Below, piece after piece: positions 7,923 to 16,507 of a stretch of DNA of 51,308 nucleotides. The stretch covers positions 1-51,308 of the forward strand of contig JAATGP010000068.1 of the NCBI GenBank assembly GCA_015654635.1, read 5' to 3'. The DNA comes from Alphaproteobacteria bacterium. Its GTDB lineage: Bacteria > Pseudomonadota > Alphaproteobacteria > Micropepsales > Micropepsaceae. The position numbers and the translations under genes were made by a program. Position 1 is the first letter of the stretch; each line of letters starts with the position of its first letter. The notes beneath the pieces are model-generated. The model saw only the letters and a program-made list of their open reading frames with translations, was not told the DNA's origin and made no database searches.

Positions 7923-8868
7923 ATGGTCACACGCATCCTGCTCATTTTGCTGGGGGTTTTTGCCTTGGCGCTGAACCCTTGCGCCGCAAGCGAAAGCCTT
8001 GCCGACGCTGCCGAGCATTTGGCGCTCTACACCGATGGCGCCTATCTGGAGCATAAGCCGGGCGCCCTTGAGGCAGTCGATGAGTTTCGCGCGGTGGCGC
8101 AGCGCTGGAGCGTGGACTATTTGAACGCCCACCCCCAAGTCGCATCTGCCGAGATCGAAGCAGCCGCACCCTTGATCGCCCGCGAAAGAACATTCATGGC
8201 GGAACCTTTGGCGCCAGGGCTATGGGCTATCAGCGCGCGCTGCCCAAGGTGCTGGCGCCACTCGCGGCGCCCAGCTCAGCTTTTGGCGTTGGAACGGCAC
8301 CACGGCGGCCTTGCTGCTGGCCAAGGACTACATCTTCAACGACGACGATCCCATCACAGCAGAGGGCGATCTCGTCAAAATTCGCAGCAAGACATATTTC
8401 AAAGCGCTAGGCTCTTATGGCTGCTGCATGGGCCGCAAAACGGAGTGGACCTTTCGCGTCGATCCCGGCGAGATCCGCGCCCTGGGGGAAAAACCCGTTA
8501 TCCCCGAACTTGATGGCGTTGATGCCGTTTTGGATCGGCTGTGGCATGGCAAGCCAGCGACCACATTGGCCGCCCCCTCGGTGATCATGGCGTTGGAACC
8601 GATGGTGGCGAAACAGCGAAAGGACGAGACGAAAAGCCAGACGCCGGTGGAAGAAGTCGCCATGTTGAGCGATACGGCGGTGCGGCGGTCCCCCGCCAAG
8701 ACCGAATTGTGCCTAGTGCTGGATAATTTCCCAGGCATGTACCGCGCCAAGATTGTCCACCGCCTGATCTTCGTTGTGCAGCCACATGGTGCGTACCTGA
8801 AGAGCCTAACCATCGAATCCGGAGACGACACCACCGGTTGCCGAAGTTTCGACACGGCGGTGCCTTGA
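7923..8868 (+). pseudogene. Exported protein of unknown function, interrupted by two frameshifts
   Basis: The first segment starts at ATG 7923 with a Sec signal peptide (ILLILLGVFALALNPCAAS) and stays coherent until about 8190. The sensible reading then moves to a second frame (GGTFGARAMGYQRALPKVL, about 8190-8265) and then to a third (GAQLSFWRWNGTTAALLLA onward) that runs to the TGA at 8868. Each shift would be repaired by adding one base. The product would be about 310 aa with a YGCCMG motif in its middle. I do not recognise the family. It may be a decaying gene or an artefact, because the gene just upstream shows the same kind of one-base loss. Confidence 0.6.
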
Positions 8869-8926
8869 TTGCGGGGTTGACCTCGCCCGCCCCCCTCCCT
8901 ATTTTCCGGCAAATTCGAGGTTTCCC

Positions 8927-10093
8927 ATGACCGATGCTGTGACCCTTTCCTCCGCTGCCGGGAGGAGTGCTTTTCCGCGCGCGAGCCTCGTTCTGGCCGA
9001 TGGCACCGTGTTTGAGGGCCATGGCTTTGGCGCCGCCACGCAAGCGGTAGGCGAGGTGTGCTTCAACACCGCCATGACGGGATACCAGGAAATCCTGTCG
9101 GACCCCTCTTATGCCGGACAGATCGTCTGCTTCACCTTTCCCCATATCGGCATTGTCGGCGCCAACAATGAGGATATCGAATACACCACGCCCCATGTGC
9201 GCGGGGTGATCGTGCGCGCCGATGCGGCCAGCCCCTCCAATTACCGCGCCTTGATGAGCCTGGATGCCTGGCTGAAGAAACACAATATTCCGGGTATTGC
9301 GGGGATCGATACCCGCGCGCTGACAGGGCGCATCCGTTCCCTCGGCATGCCTCATGGTGTGATTGGACGCAGCGATGATGCCGGCGCCTTGCAGGCGGCG
9401 GCCCAGGGCTTTCCGGGGCTGGTCGGCCTCGACCTCGCCAAGGAGGTAACCGCGCGCCAGATGTTCAAATGGGATGAGACGCCCTGGGAATGGAACAAAG
9501 GCTACGGCAAGCAGGAGAACCCGACATTCCGCGCCGTGGTGCTGGATTACGGGGTGAAGAAGAACATCCTGCGCCTTTTGGCGGGGCTTGGCGCCGATAT
9601 CACCGTGCTGCCAGCGCAGTCTTCGCTGGACGATGTGCTGCGCCATGAGCCCCATGGCGTGGTGCTGTCCAACGGGCCCGGCGATCCGGCGGCCACCGGC
9701 GAATACGCCATTCCGGTGATCCGCGGGCTGGTGGACAAAGGCCTGCCGGTGTTCGGCATCTGCCTCGGCCATCAGATGCTGGGGATCGCGCTGGGCGGCA
9801 CCACCAAGAAAATGGCCCAAGGCCATCACGGCGCCAATCATCCGGTGAAGGATCTGGAGACCGGCAAGGTGGAGATCGTGTCGATGAATCACGGCTTCAC
9901 GGTCGATGCCGACACATTGCCCGCAGGCGTGAAGCAGACGCATGTCTCGCTGTTCGATGGCAGTAATTGCGGTCTTCGCCTGGAAGGCGCGCCGGTATTC
10001 AGCGTGCAATATCACCCCGAAGCCTCGCCAGGGCCGATGGATTCGCACTACCTGTTCGACCGCTTTGCCGAAGCGGTGAAGCAGAGGGTTTAA
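8927..10093 (+). CDS. carA: Carbamoyl-phosphate synthase small subunit (glutaminase)
   Basis: CarA hydrolyses glutamine and channels ammonia to CarB for carbamoyl phosphate, feeding arginine and pyrimidine synthesis. The 388-aa protein has the N-terminal CPSase_sm domain (GQIVCFTFPHIGIVGANNED, GIDTRALTGRIR) and a class I glutamine amidotransferase domain. The nucleophile is C279 (FGICLGHQM), with H363 and E365 (QYHPEASPG) completing the triad. A GAGG motif precedes the ATG by about eight bases. carB is not next to it: the following genes are on the opposite strand, so carA is separate in this genome. Confidence 0.97.
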   Translation: MTDAVTLSSAAGRSAFPRASLVLADGTVFEGHGFGAATQAVGEVCFNTAMTGYQEILSDPSYAGQIVCFTFPHIGIVGANNEDIEYTTPHVRGVIVRADAASPSNYRALMSLDAWLKKHNIPGIAGIDTRALTGRIRSLGMPHGVIGRSDDAGALQAAAQGFPGLVGLDLAKEVTARQMFKWDETPWEWNKGYGKQENPTFRAVVLDYGVKKNILRLLAGLGADITVLPAQSSLDDVLRHEPHGVVLSNGPGDPAATGEYAIPVIRGLVDKGLPVFGICLGHQMLGIALGGTTKKMAQGHHGANHPVKDLETGKVEIVSMNHGFTVDADTLPAGVKQTHVSLFDGSNCGLRLEGAPVFSVQYHPEASPGPMDSHYLFDRFAEAVKQRV

Positions 10094-10174
10094 GCCTCGC
10101 TGTCGTGCGGGCTTCGAGGGCCTGCGCCCAACCTTTGTGCGGACTCCACACCGTTGTGCGCGCAGGCCGCCTCA

Positions 10175-10220
10175 GCATGACGACAGAGGTGCAAGGTAAA
10201 AATCGAAAACCTCGTCATGC
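10175..10220. repeat. Imperfect hairpin with the CTCAGCATGA dispersed-repeat core
   Basis: In the 208-bp gap after carA, GCATGACGA (10175-10183) and its reverse complement TCGTCATGC (10212-10220) can pair across a 28-base loop. The adjoining CTCAGCATGA core also occurs at 25386-25395 and within the strong inverted repeat at 43131-43187. It appears to be a degenerate member of a dispersed palindromic repeat family. Confidence 0.5.
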
Positions 10221-10301
10221 GAGCGCTCCGCGCGAAACGCCGGTCGCAACCCTGTACCGGTGCTCGAGCGCGGAGCCTCGAAGCACGCAAGCCCAGTTTT
10301 T

Positions 10302-10976
10302 TCAGCGCTTCAGCTCGATCACATCGAAGGTCGATTCCTGCACCGGGTAGGGGAGTTCTAAGCGGGCTCTGCCGTCGTGGGTGACGGAGAAGAGGCCGAT
10401 CTGGTCGTCGGGGGTGGCGTCGGCACCGGCCCCGGCGCTGCTGCCGGAATAGGCGGGCTTTTTCTCCGCCGGGCCATAGGCGGTAACGTAAGAGGCGCCG
10501 AGATACACCAGCCCGTCGCCATTGGGATAAAGGGTGCCCAGGGTGCGCTGGCTGCCGGACAGCTTCTCGAAGGCAAGGCGGCCATCCCCAGCCGGGACAA
10601 TACGGCAACGGAACCAGCCATAGACCACTGCGGGCGTCATGCCGCCGAGCTTTAAGGTGCGGCAGCGCCAAGTGCCGATCAGGCGGCGCTCGCTCGCGGC
10701 CACCGTTGCGGCGGCCAGGATGGAGCGGATGGCGGCATAGTCCGAAGGCTTGGCGCGGCGGGCCTCGTCGAGCCCCTTGGCTCTGGATTCGGCAATGCGG
10801 CCCAGGCGCTCGACATCGCGCGGCGCGGCTTCTTGCTGCCAGCCAGCCTGAGCGGCAGCGGTGAGCAGTAGCGCGGCGAGGAGACTGCAAGCAGCCCCCC
10901 TCCGCTTCGCTACGCTCAGCACCTCCCCCGTAAACGGGGGAGGAAAGGTTGGTTTCTCAGCCTTCCCCAGATTCAT
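10302..10976 (-). CDS. DUF4893 family exported protein
   Basis: The product is about 224 aa if translation begins at the ATG at 10974-10976, which lies inside the 3' end of fabI (20-bp overlap). A hydrophobic signal-like stretch (CSLLAALLLTAAAQAG) precedes the mature domain. That domain carries the features I associate with DUF4893: GTWRCRTLKLGG, YGWFRCRI, LAFEKLSGSQRTLGTLYPNG and a final PYPVQESTFDVIEL. The function is unknown. The first 20 or so residues (PTFPPPFTGEVLS) are encoded by a palindromic repeat, so the true start may be further downstream, for example the GTG of VLSVAKRR. The C-terminal three quarters are secure. Confidence 0.8.
   Translation of the reverse strand: MNLGKAEKPTFPPPFTGEVLSVAKRRGAACSLLAALLLTAAAQAGWQQEAAPRDVERLGRIAESRAKGLDEARRAKPSDYAAIRSILAAATVAASERRLIGTWRCRTLKLGGMTPAVVYGWFRCRIVPAGDGRLAFEKLSGSQRTLGTLYPNGDGLVYLGASYVTAYGPAEKKPAYSGSSAGAGADATPDDQIGLFSVTHDGRARLELPYPVQESTFDVIELKR
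10922..10943. repeat. Perfect 9-bp stem-loop at the fabI/DUF4893 junction
   Basis: CCTCCCCCG (10922-10930) and CGGGGGAGG (10935-10943) form a perfect stem with a 4-base loop. The sequence to its left, up to about 10899, reads like the rest of a dispersed alphaproteobacterial repeat. It lies within the apparent N-terminal codons of the DUF4893 gene. It could act as an attenuator or as an mRNA-stabilising hairpin after fabI. Confidence 0.55.
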
Positions 10977-11811
10977 CGGATTTGCTTCCTTCGTCGGCCA
11001 CGCTCCAGCTATCGAGCACGGAGGCTGGCGGCACGCCCATGACGTTATACCCGGCATCAACGTAATGCACTTCGCCGGTCACGCCTGCGGACAATTCGGA
11101 AAGAAGGTAAAGAGCCGAACCGCCGAGATTGTCGAGCTCGATGGTGCGCTTCAAGGGTGTCAGCCCCTTGATCCAGCGGAACATGGTGCGCCCGCCGCCC
11201 ACAGCAGAGCCCGCCAGAGTGCGGATGGGACCGGCGCTGATGGCGTTGACGCGCAAGCCATCGGCGCCGAGATCGGCAGCGAGATATTTGACCGAAGCCT
11301 CCAACGCCGCCTTGGCAACGCCCATGACATTGTAGCTCGGCATCACCTGACGGGCGCCGAGATAGGACAGCGTTAGCATGGCGCCGTCACGGCCCTTCAT
11401 CAATTTGGCAGCGCGCTGGGCCACCGCGGTGAAGGAATAGCAAGAGATCGACAGCGTTTGGACGAAATTGGCGCGCGTGGTGTCGACGTAACGGCCCTTG
11501 AGTTCATTGCGGTCGGAAAAGGCAATGGCATGAACGAGAAAATCGAGGCCGCCCCATTCCTTGGCGATGGTTCCGAAAGCCGCATCGAGCTGGGCATCGT
11601 CTTCGACATCGGCGGCCAGCAAAATCTTGGCGCCGATGGAATCGGCCAGCGGCTTGAGGCGCTTGAACTGTGGCGCCCCCTGATAGGTGAACGCGACTTC
11701 GGCGCCATGGGCGGCCAGCGTCTTGGCAATGCCCCAAGCGATGGAATGGTCGTTGGCAACGCCCATCACTAGGCCACGTTTACCGGCCATCAAACTGGTG
11801 GGTGTTGTCAT
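10957..11811 (-). CDS. fabI: Enoyl-[acyl-carrier-protein] reductase (NADH) FabI
   Basis: FabI performs the last reduction of each fatty-acid elongation cycle. The 284-aa protein is a short-chain dehydrogenase of the FabI subclass. The divergent nucleotide-binding motif GLVMGVANDHSIAWGIA is at residues 13-29. The catalytic pair is Y160 and K167 (YNVMGVAK), with the second conserved Tyr at 150, and AGPIRTLAG follows. The start is the ATG at 11809-11811, preceded by GAGG at five bases; a longer frame to 11868 lacks conserved residues. The tail after about residue 262 is hydrophilic and not conserved. It is the last gene of a fabA-fabB-fabI run and overlaps the DUF4893 gene. Confidence 0.96.
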   Translation of the reverse strand: MTTPTSLMAGKRGLVMGVANDHSIAWGIAKTLAAHGAEVAFTYQGAPQFKRLKPLADSIGAKILLAADVEDDAQLDAAFGTIAKEWGGLDFLVHAIAFSDRNELKGRYVDTTRANFVQTLSISCYSFTAVAQRAAKLMKGRDGAMLTLSYLGARQVMPSYNVMGVAKAALEASVKYLAADLGADGLRVNAISAGPIRTLAGSAVGGGRTMFRWIKGLTPLKRTIELDNLGGSALYLLSELSAGVTGEVHYVDAGYNVMGVPPASVLDSWSVADEGSKSDESGEG

Positions 11812-11916
11812 CGCATCCTCAAAGCTAAAGCCCAGCGCCCCATGGCCCCACCTTGCCCCGATTGGCAAGGCGGGAACAAGGCGGGTTGTGATCCTATTGT
11901 ACGGGATTGATGTAAA

Positions 11917-13134
11917 TCAGCCGCCAAGCCGCTCAAACACCAGCGTGGCATTGGTGCCACCAAAGCCGAAACTGTTGGAAAGCACCCGCTCCAGCCCGGC
12001 ATTATCGATCCGCTTGCGCACGATCGGGGTGTCGCCCAGTTCCGGATCCAGCTCCGTAATATGGGCACTTTCGGCAATAAAATCGCCCTGCATCTGCAGG
12101 ATGGAATAGATCGCCTCTTGCGCCCCGGCTGCCCCCAAGGAATGGCCGGTCAGCGATTTGGTCGAGTTCACAAAGGGAATCTTGTCGACGAAGACTTCGC
12201 GCATGGCCTTGACCTCGGTGATATCGCCGACCGGTGTCGAGGTGCCATGGGCGTTGATGTAATCGACGGGGCCGCTGACGGTGGCCAGCGCCTGCTGCAT
12301 GCAGCGCACCGCACCCTCACCCGAAGGCGCCACCATATCGTGGCCATCGGAGGTGGCGCCGTAGCCGGTCAGCTCGCAATAGATTTTGGCGCCGCGGGCG
12401 CGGGCGTGTTCCAGTTCTTCGAGCACCAAAACGCCGCCGCCGCCGGCGATGACAAAGCCGTCACGGCCCTTGTCGAAAGCGCGGCTGGCGGTGGCGGGGG
12501 TGTCGTTATATTTGGACGACATGGCGCCCATGGCATCGAAAAGTGCCGAGAGCGTCCAATCCAGTTCCTCGCCGCCGCCGGCGAACATCACATCCTGCTT
12601 GCCCCACTGGATCAGCTCTGCCGCATTGCCGATGCAATGGGCGCTGGTCGAACAGGCCGAGGAGATCGAATAGTTGACGCCCTTGATCTTGAACCAGGTC
12701 GAGAGCACCGCCGAGCAGGTCGAAGACATGCATTTGGGCACGGCAAAAGGCCCGATCTTCTTGGGCCCGGTGGCTTCGGCGATCTTGTCGGCGGCGAACA
12801 GCGTGCGCGTCGAGGGGCCGCCCGAACCGACGATGAGGCCGGTCTTGGGATTGATGATGTCTTTTTCTTCGAGGCCGGAATCCTTCAGCGCCTGATCCAT
12901 CGCGATAAAGGCATAGGCCGCGGTGTCGCCCATGAAGCGCTTGGCGCGCCGGTCGATCAGCGCCTCCAGATCGATCTTCACGGCGCCTTCCACCTGGCTG
13001 CGAAAGCCCATGGCTTTTTGGCTTTCGGCAAGACGGATGCCCGACTTGGCGTGATAAAGACTATCCGTGACTTCCGCGGCGTTGTTGCCGATGGAAGAGA
13101 CGATACCAAGCCCCGTGACGACGACGCGCCTCAT
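11917..13134 (-). CDS. fabB: 3-oxoacyl-ACP synthase I FabB
   Basis: FabB is the condensing enzyme needed for elongating unsaturated acyl chains. The 405-aa thiolase-fold protein carries nucleophile C161 in [10 protein letters not shown]295 in [12 protein letters not shown]325 and H330 in [12 protein letters not shown], and the closing [14 protein letters not shown] motif. Placement directly after fabA (82 bp) supports FabB rather than FabF, since the two act together in anaerobic-type unsaturated fatty-acid synthesis. The length is normal and the start [10 protein letters not shown] is standard. Confidence 0.97.
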   Translation of the reverse strand: MRRVVVTGLGIVSSIGNNAAEVTDSLYHAKSGIRLAESQKAMGFRSQVEGAVKIDLEALIDRRAKRFMGDTAAYAFIAMDQALKDSGLEEKDIINPKTGLIVGSGGPSTRTLFAADKIAEATGPKKIGPFAVPKCMSSTCSAVLSTWFKIKGVNYSISSACSTSAHCIGNAAELIQWGKQDVMFAGGGEELDWTLSALFDAMGAMSSKYNDTPATASRAFDKGRDGFVIAGGGGVLVLEELEHARARGAKIYCELTGYGATSDGHDMVAPSGEGAVRCMQQALATVSGPVDYINAHGTSTPVGDITEVKAMREVFVDKIPFVNSTKSLTGHSLGAAGAQEAIYSILQMQGDFIAESAHITELDPELGDTPIVRKRIDNAGLERVLSNSFGFGGTNATLVFERLGG

Positions 13135-13216
13135 GGACGTATCCCTTTCTTATGTTTGGTCGCGCGGCCAGACGGAAAACCGCTTCACACTTTTCCTGGC
13201 CGACGCTCCGATAGAC

Positions 13217-13768
13217 CTAAGCCGGTTGCGGGGCGTCCTGGAACAAGCCCACGCGCAAATCTTTGGCTTCGTAGATCACTTGACCGTCAACCTTCATCAC
13301 CGCATCGGCAATGCCCATCACCAAGCGGCGCATGATGACGCGCTTCAGATCGATGGAATAGCTGATCAGCTTGTTGGTCGGCAGCACCATGCCGGAGAAT
13401 TTCACCTCGCCGACGCCGAGCGCGCGGCCCTTGCCCGGCCCGCCCAGCCAGCCGAGGAAAAAGCCGACAAGCTGCCACATGGCATCGAGGCCAAGGCAGC
13501 CGGGCATCACCGGGTCATTCTCGAAATGGCATTTGAAGAACCAGAGGTCGGGATTGATTTCCATCTCGGCTTGGATCTGGCCTTTGTCGAACAGGCCGCC
13601 CTTTTCGGTTATCTGCGTAATGCGGTCGAACATCAGCATGGGCGGCAGCGGCAGACGGGCATTTCCCTCACCGAACAATTCACCCTTGGCGCAGGCCAGA
13701 AGACCCGCCAAATCGAAGCTCGATTTGCGCTCGGCACAGGCGTTATCCACTTTTTCCATGTCCCTCAA
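13217..13768 (-). CDS. fabA: 3-hydroxydecanoyl-ACP dehydratase/isomerase FabA
   Basis: FabA dehydrates 3-hydroxydecanoyl-ACP and isomerises the product to the cis-3 form, the branch point for unsaturated fatty acids. The 183-aa hotdog-fold protein shows catalytic H81 and D95 within [23 protein letters not shown]. The C-terminal [18 protein letters not shown] is typical. Two starts, MRDMEKV and MEKV, are nearly equivalent. It is the first gene of the fabA-fabB-fabI unit and is transcribed away from irr, with an Irr-box-like palindrome in the shared upstream region. Confidence 0.96.
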   Translation of the reverse strand: MRDMEKVDNACAERKSSFDLAGLLACAKGELFGEGNARLPLPPMLMFDRITQITEKGGLFDKGQIQAEMEINPDLWFFKCHFENDPVMPGCLGLDAMWQLVGFFLGWLGGPGKGRALGVGEVKFSGMVLPTNKLISYSIDLKRVIMRRLVMGIADAVMKVDGQVIYEAKDLRVGLFQDAPQPA

Positions 13769-13815
13769 TGGCTTGCGAGAAAATTGTCGCAGGCTGACCC
13801 TGCGACGATTTCTAC

Positions 13816-13832
13816 GTTAGAACTATTCTAAC
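13816..13832. promoter_or_regulatory. Irr box / iron control element-like palindrome between fabA and irr
   Basis: A perfect 17-bp palindrome, GTTAGAA-CTA-TTCTAAC, lies 48 bp upstream of fabA and 146 bp upstream of irr. It matches the core of the iron control element known for Irr regulators (TTTAGAA-N3-TTCTAAA type) at all but the outermost positions. It probably mediates Irr control of fabABI, of irr itself, or of both. Confidence 0.7.
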
Positions 13833-13977
13833 GATTAGCGTACTATCCGGTGAAGAATGACGCTCGGATGTCATAGCCTTTCATGCTGTCAAAGGCGAGA
13901 GGGCTTGAAGTACCGGCACGAACTGACGCCACGTTCGGCACAGCGGACCGGCGCCGAAAAAAGGGACTACAACCAGC

Positions 13978-14406
13978 ATGCGTAAGAGAATGCGCGAATC
14001 AACAAACGAGTCCGCCGTCACGCGCCTTAGGGCCGCGGGCCTGCGCCCCACACGTCAGCGCAACGAGCTGGCGGATCTGCTGTTCCGTGACGGCCATCGC
14101 CACCTGACAGCCGAGACCCTGCACGCCGACGCCGTCAGCAAGGGCATCCGGGTGTCGCTGGCGACCGTCTACAACACCCTGCACCAGTTCACCAATTCTG
14201 GGCTTCTGCGGCAGGTGATGGTGGATTCGACGCGCTCCTATTTCGACACCAATGTCACCGAGCACCAGCATTTCTACTACGAAGAAGACGGCATGCTGGC
14301 TGACATCCCGGGCTCCGAAGAAATTGCCGTTGGCAATATTCCTGACGCTCCCGAGGGCACCAAGGTGGCCCGCGTGGATGTGGTTGTCCGCCTGACACGT
14401 TCCTGA
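13978..14406 (+). CDS. irr: Iron response regulator Irr (Fur family)
   Basis: A 142-aa Fur-superfamily winged-helix protein of the alphaproteobacterial Irr type. The DNA-binding part (LRAAGLRPTRQRNELADLLF, then SLATVYNTLHQFTNSGLLRQ) is followed by the Irr-typical dimerisation region with EHQHFYYEEDGMLADIPG and IPDAPEGTKVARVDVVVRL. Irr responds to haem and iron status and controls haem synthesis, iron uptake and iron-dependent genes. The neighbouring fabA-fabB-fabI order is a recurring alphaproteobacterial arrangement. The HQH motif is retained, but no N-terminal haem regulatory Cys-Pro motif is present. Confidence 0.92.
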   Translation: MRKRMRESTNESAVTRLRAAGLRPTRQRNELADLLFRDGHRHLTAETLHADAVSKGIRVSLATVYNTLHQFTNSGLLRQVMVDSTRSYFDTNVTEHQHFYYEEDGMLADIPGSEEIAVGNIPDAPEGTKVARVDVVVRLTRS

Positions 14407-14466
14407 TCCGGGCTTGCGATTTTCGTTGTCTTTTGTTTCCCTTCCGCGCGACGCTGGAGGACAACG

Positions 14467-14988
14467 ATGCTTGGACTTCTGGTCATCGATATGCAGCAAG
14501 CGATGTTCGGCGCCGCCGAGCCTTACGGCGGGCGCGCCGTGGTGACCCACATCGCTAGTCTGATCGTGCGCGCCCGCGCCGCCATGGCACCGGTTTTTTA
14601 TATGCAGCATGATGGCGGCCCCGGCGATGCTTTCGATAAGAACGGGCCGGGCTTTGCCCTGCTGCCCGAGATTGCGCCCGTCGAGGGCGAGCGCGTCACC
14701 GTGAAGACGCGCACCAGCGCCTTCTATGAGACCGGGCTCGATCTGACGTTGCGCGCTGCGGGCATCGATGCGCTGGCGATTTGCGGCATGCAGACCGAAT
14801 ACTGTGTCGATACCACGGTGCGCAGTGCCTTCGAGCGCGGCTATCGCGTCACCGTCGCCTGCGATGCGCACACCACATGCGACAGCGCCTTGCTGCCCGC
14901 CGCCACCATCATCGCCCATACCCAGCATCTGTGGAATGGCCGCTTCGCGCGGCTGAAACTGGCCCAGGACGTGGTGTTCGCACGGTGA
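14467..14988 (+). CDS. Isochorismatase-family cysteine hydrolase
   Basis: A 173-aa alpha/beta hydrolase of the isochorismatase superfamily. The catalytic triad is visible: D8 (LLVIDMQQ), K80 (RVTVKTRTSAF) and C113 (MQTEYCVDTTVRSA). The Cys points to an amidase type (nicotinamidase- or ureidoacrylate-like) rather than true isochorismatase, which lacks it. The substrate cannot be deduced. It starts 60 bp after irr, preceded by GGAGG, and overlaps the TusA-like gene by 4 bp, so the two are coupled. Confidence 0.9.
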   Translation: MLGLLVIDMQQAMFGAAEPYGGRAVVTHIASLIVRARAAMAPVFYMQHDGGPGDAFDKNGPGFALLPEIAPVEGERVTVKTRTSAFYETGLDLTLRAAGIDALAICGMQTEYCVDTTVRSAFERGYRVTVACDAHTTCDSALLPAATIIAHTQHLWNGRFARLKLAQDVVFAR

Positions 14989-15245
14989 GCAGGACGCTCG
15001 ACTTGCGCGGGCTTAAATGTCCGCTGCCTGCCCTTTTGGCGCGCCGTGCCATGCTGGGTTCGGCGCCGGGAGAGATCGTCGAAATCGTTTGCGATGACCC
15101 CTTATGCGGTCTCGACATCCCGCATATGTGCCGCGAGGAAGAAATCGAAGTGGTGGAGCAAAAGCGCGACGGCGCGCTTGTGCATCTATGGCTGCGGCGG
15201 ATGGGCCAGGGGCTCGATGTGGCCGAGGACATCCTGAGCCTGTAG
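14985..15245 (+). CDS. TusA-family sulfurtransferase-like protein
   Basis: An 86-aa protein with the SirA/TusA fold. Its start shows the family motif LDLRGLKCPLPALLARRA with the reactive Cys at position 12, then APGEIVEIVCDDPLCGLDIPHMC. TusA-type proteins carry persulfide sulfur for tRNA thiolation or other sulfur transfer. The extra Cys in DDPLCG and MC are common in relatives outside the E. coli type. The GTG start at 14985 overlaps the previous stop codon. The 3' end overlaps the convergent lipoprotein gene by 60 bp. Confidence 0.88.
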   Translation: MSRTLDLRGLKCPLPALLARRAMLGSAPGEIVEIVCDDPLCGLDIPHMCREEEIEVVEQKRDGALVHLWLRRMGQGLDVAEDILSL

Positions 15246-15719
15246 CGCGCGCGGCTCGCTCTTCGCCTGCTCGGCGGTGAGGAGCACGATTTCGGCATAA
15301 GCTTCGTATGAGGTGATGGGACGGGTGGAGACATCGCCCTCCCAAGCCCAGCTATGGTGGTACCAGCCGCGGCCGCGCCACGCGGGCCACGCATCCAGAC
15401 TGCTCGTCAGATAGGTGGTTTTGGTTTGGGTATCGCGGGTGTCGAAGAGGAAGAACGGATAACCCGCCCGCACGGTCACCTCTGCCGCCCGCAGCAGCAG
15501 ATAGTTCTCCACCGTCTCACGCTTGGTAGCGGCATTGCCGGTGAAGGTGATGCGGTAACGGTTGGCGGCGAGTTGTTGATCGGTATAGCCGGTGGTCTGC
15601 TGCGCATCGCGCGGACCATAAGGGGCGGGCGATTCACAGGCTGCCAAAAGCCCCGCCACGAACAGCGCCAGCGCAGCGCGGCTGAGAAAAGATGTCGCAG
15701 GAAAGGGATCGAGACGCAT
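15186..15719 (-). CDS. Putative lipoprotein of unknown function
   Basis: A 177-aa protein with a lipoprotein signal (ALALFVAGLLAACESP; the Cys becomes the lipidated first residue). The mature part contains YRITFTGNAATKRETVENYLL and LRAAEVTVRAGYPFFLF, a pattern I associate with a conserved alphaproteobacterial lipoprotein family (CC0125/CC1285-like). It ends by overlapping the convergent tusA-like gene by 60 bp. The function is unknown. Starting at ATG 15717-15719 gives a normal signal peptide; an extension to 15785 is possible but lacks signal-peptide character. Confidence 0.75.
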   Translation of the reverse strand: MRLDPFPATSFLSRAALALFVAGLLAACESPAPYGPRDAQQTTGYTDQQLAANRYRITFTGNAATKRETVENYLLLRAAEVTVRAGYPFFLFDTRDTQTKTTYLTSSLDAWPAWRGRGWYHHSWAWEGDVSTRPITSYEAYAEIVLLTAEQAKSEPRALQAQDVLGHIEPLAHPPQP

Positions 15720-15801
15720 AGCCAGTACAGACTCCTGCAAATCCAACGTCTTAGCAAGGCATTTTGTTCCCCGAGCACAACCCAAACGGGCAACGCCATG
15801 C

Positions 15802-15841
15802 TATAATCGTGCGGACATCACTTGATAACTGAACGGTCAGT
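15802..15841 (+). promoter_or_regulatory. Promoter -10 and TetR operator of the export operon
   Basis: A consensus TATAAT occurs at 15802-15807. About 20 bp downstream, ACTGA-ACGG-TCAGT (15828-15841) forms a 14-bp inverted repeat of the kind bound by TetR regulators. It lies over the transcription start zone, 18 bp before the regulator's ATG, which fits autorepression of the downstream operon. No clear -35 was seen. Confidence 0.6.
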
Positions 15842-15859
15842 AACTTATAACTTGTTGCC

Positions 15860-16507
15860 ATGGACCAGATAGTCGAAAAACCAACCAAGACTTGGCAACG
15901 GCGCAAGCAGGCCCGCCCTGGCGAAATCCTGGAAGCCGCGCTCGCGGTCTTTGCCGATAAGGGTTTCTCCGCCGCGCGCATGGAAGACATCGCCGCCAAG
16001 GCCGGGGTCACCAAAGGCACCATCTACCTCTACTTCCAGAGCAAGGAAGAGGTCTTCAAATCGCTGGCCCGCCAGCATGTCACCGACACTTTGGCGATGG
16101 CCTCCGAGGAAGCGCGCAAATTCGAAGGCTCGACCTTCGATTTTCTCTCAGTCTTCGTGCAGCGCTGCGCCTGCATGATTTCGACCAGCAAGGCGGTCGC
16201 CCTGCCCAAGATCATCATCGCCGAATCGGGCAACTTTCCAGAATTGGCCACCTTCTGGCGCAGGGAAGTCAGCGATAAGACAATAGCGATGCTCTCCAGC
16301 ATCATCGCCAAAGGCATCGCCCGCGGCGAAATCCGCGACGTACCGCCCGAATATGTCGCCAAGCTTTGTATGGCACCGATGATGATGAGCCTGATCTGGC
16401 ACAGCATCGTCTCCGATCCCGACGACATCCCCTTCGACTATAAGGCCTTCATTGCGATGCATCGCGATGTGCTGTACCGCGGCCTGAGGGCGGACCCGGC
16501 GTCATGA
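15860..16507 (+). CDS. TetR-family regulator of the adjacent export operon
   Basis: A 215-aa TetR protein. The N-terminal helix-turn-helix is canonical (ILEAALAVFADKGFSAARME, DIAAKAGVTKGTIYLYFQSK). The ligand-binding half contains AESGNFPELATFWRREV, typical of the AcrR/CecR-like group. It is the first gene of a four-gene operon in which each gene overlaps the next by 4 bp. By position it should repress the HlyD-ABC-permease exporter until a toxic ligand is bound. This layout resembles the E. coli cecR-ybhGFSR locus. Confidence 0.92.
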   Translation: MDQIVEKPTKTWQRRKQARPGEILEAALAVFADKGFSAARMEDIAAKAGVTKGTIYLYFQSKEEVFKSLARQHVTDTLAMASEEARKFEGSTFDFLSVFVQRCACMISTSKAVALPKIIIAESGNFPELATFWRREVSDKTIAMLSSIIAKGIARGEIRDVPPEYVAKLCMAPMMMSLIWHSIVSDPDDIPFDYKAFIAMHRDVLYRGLRADPAS

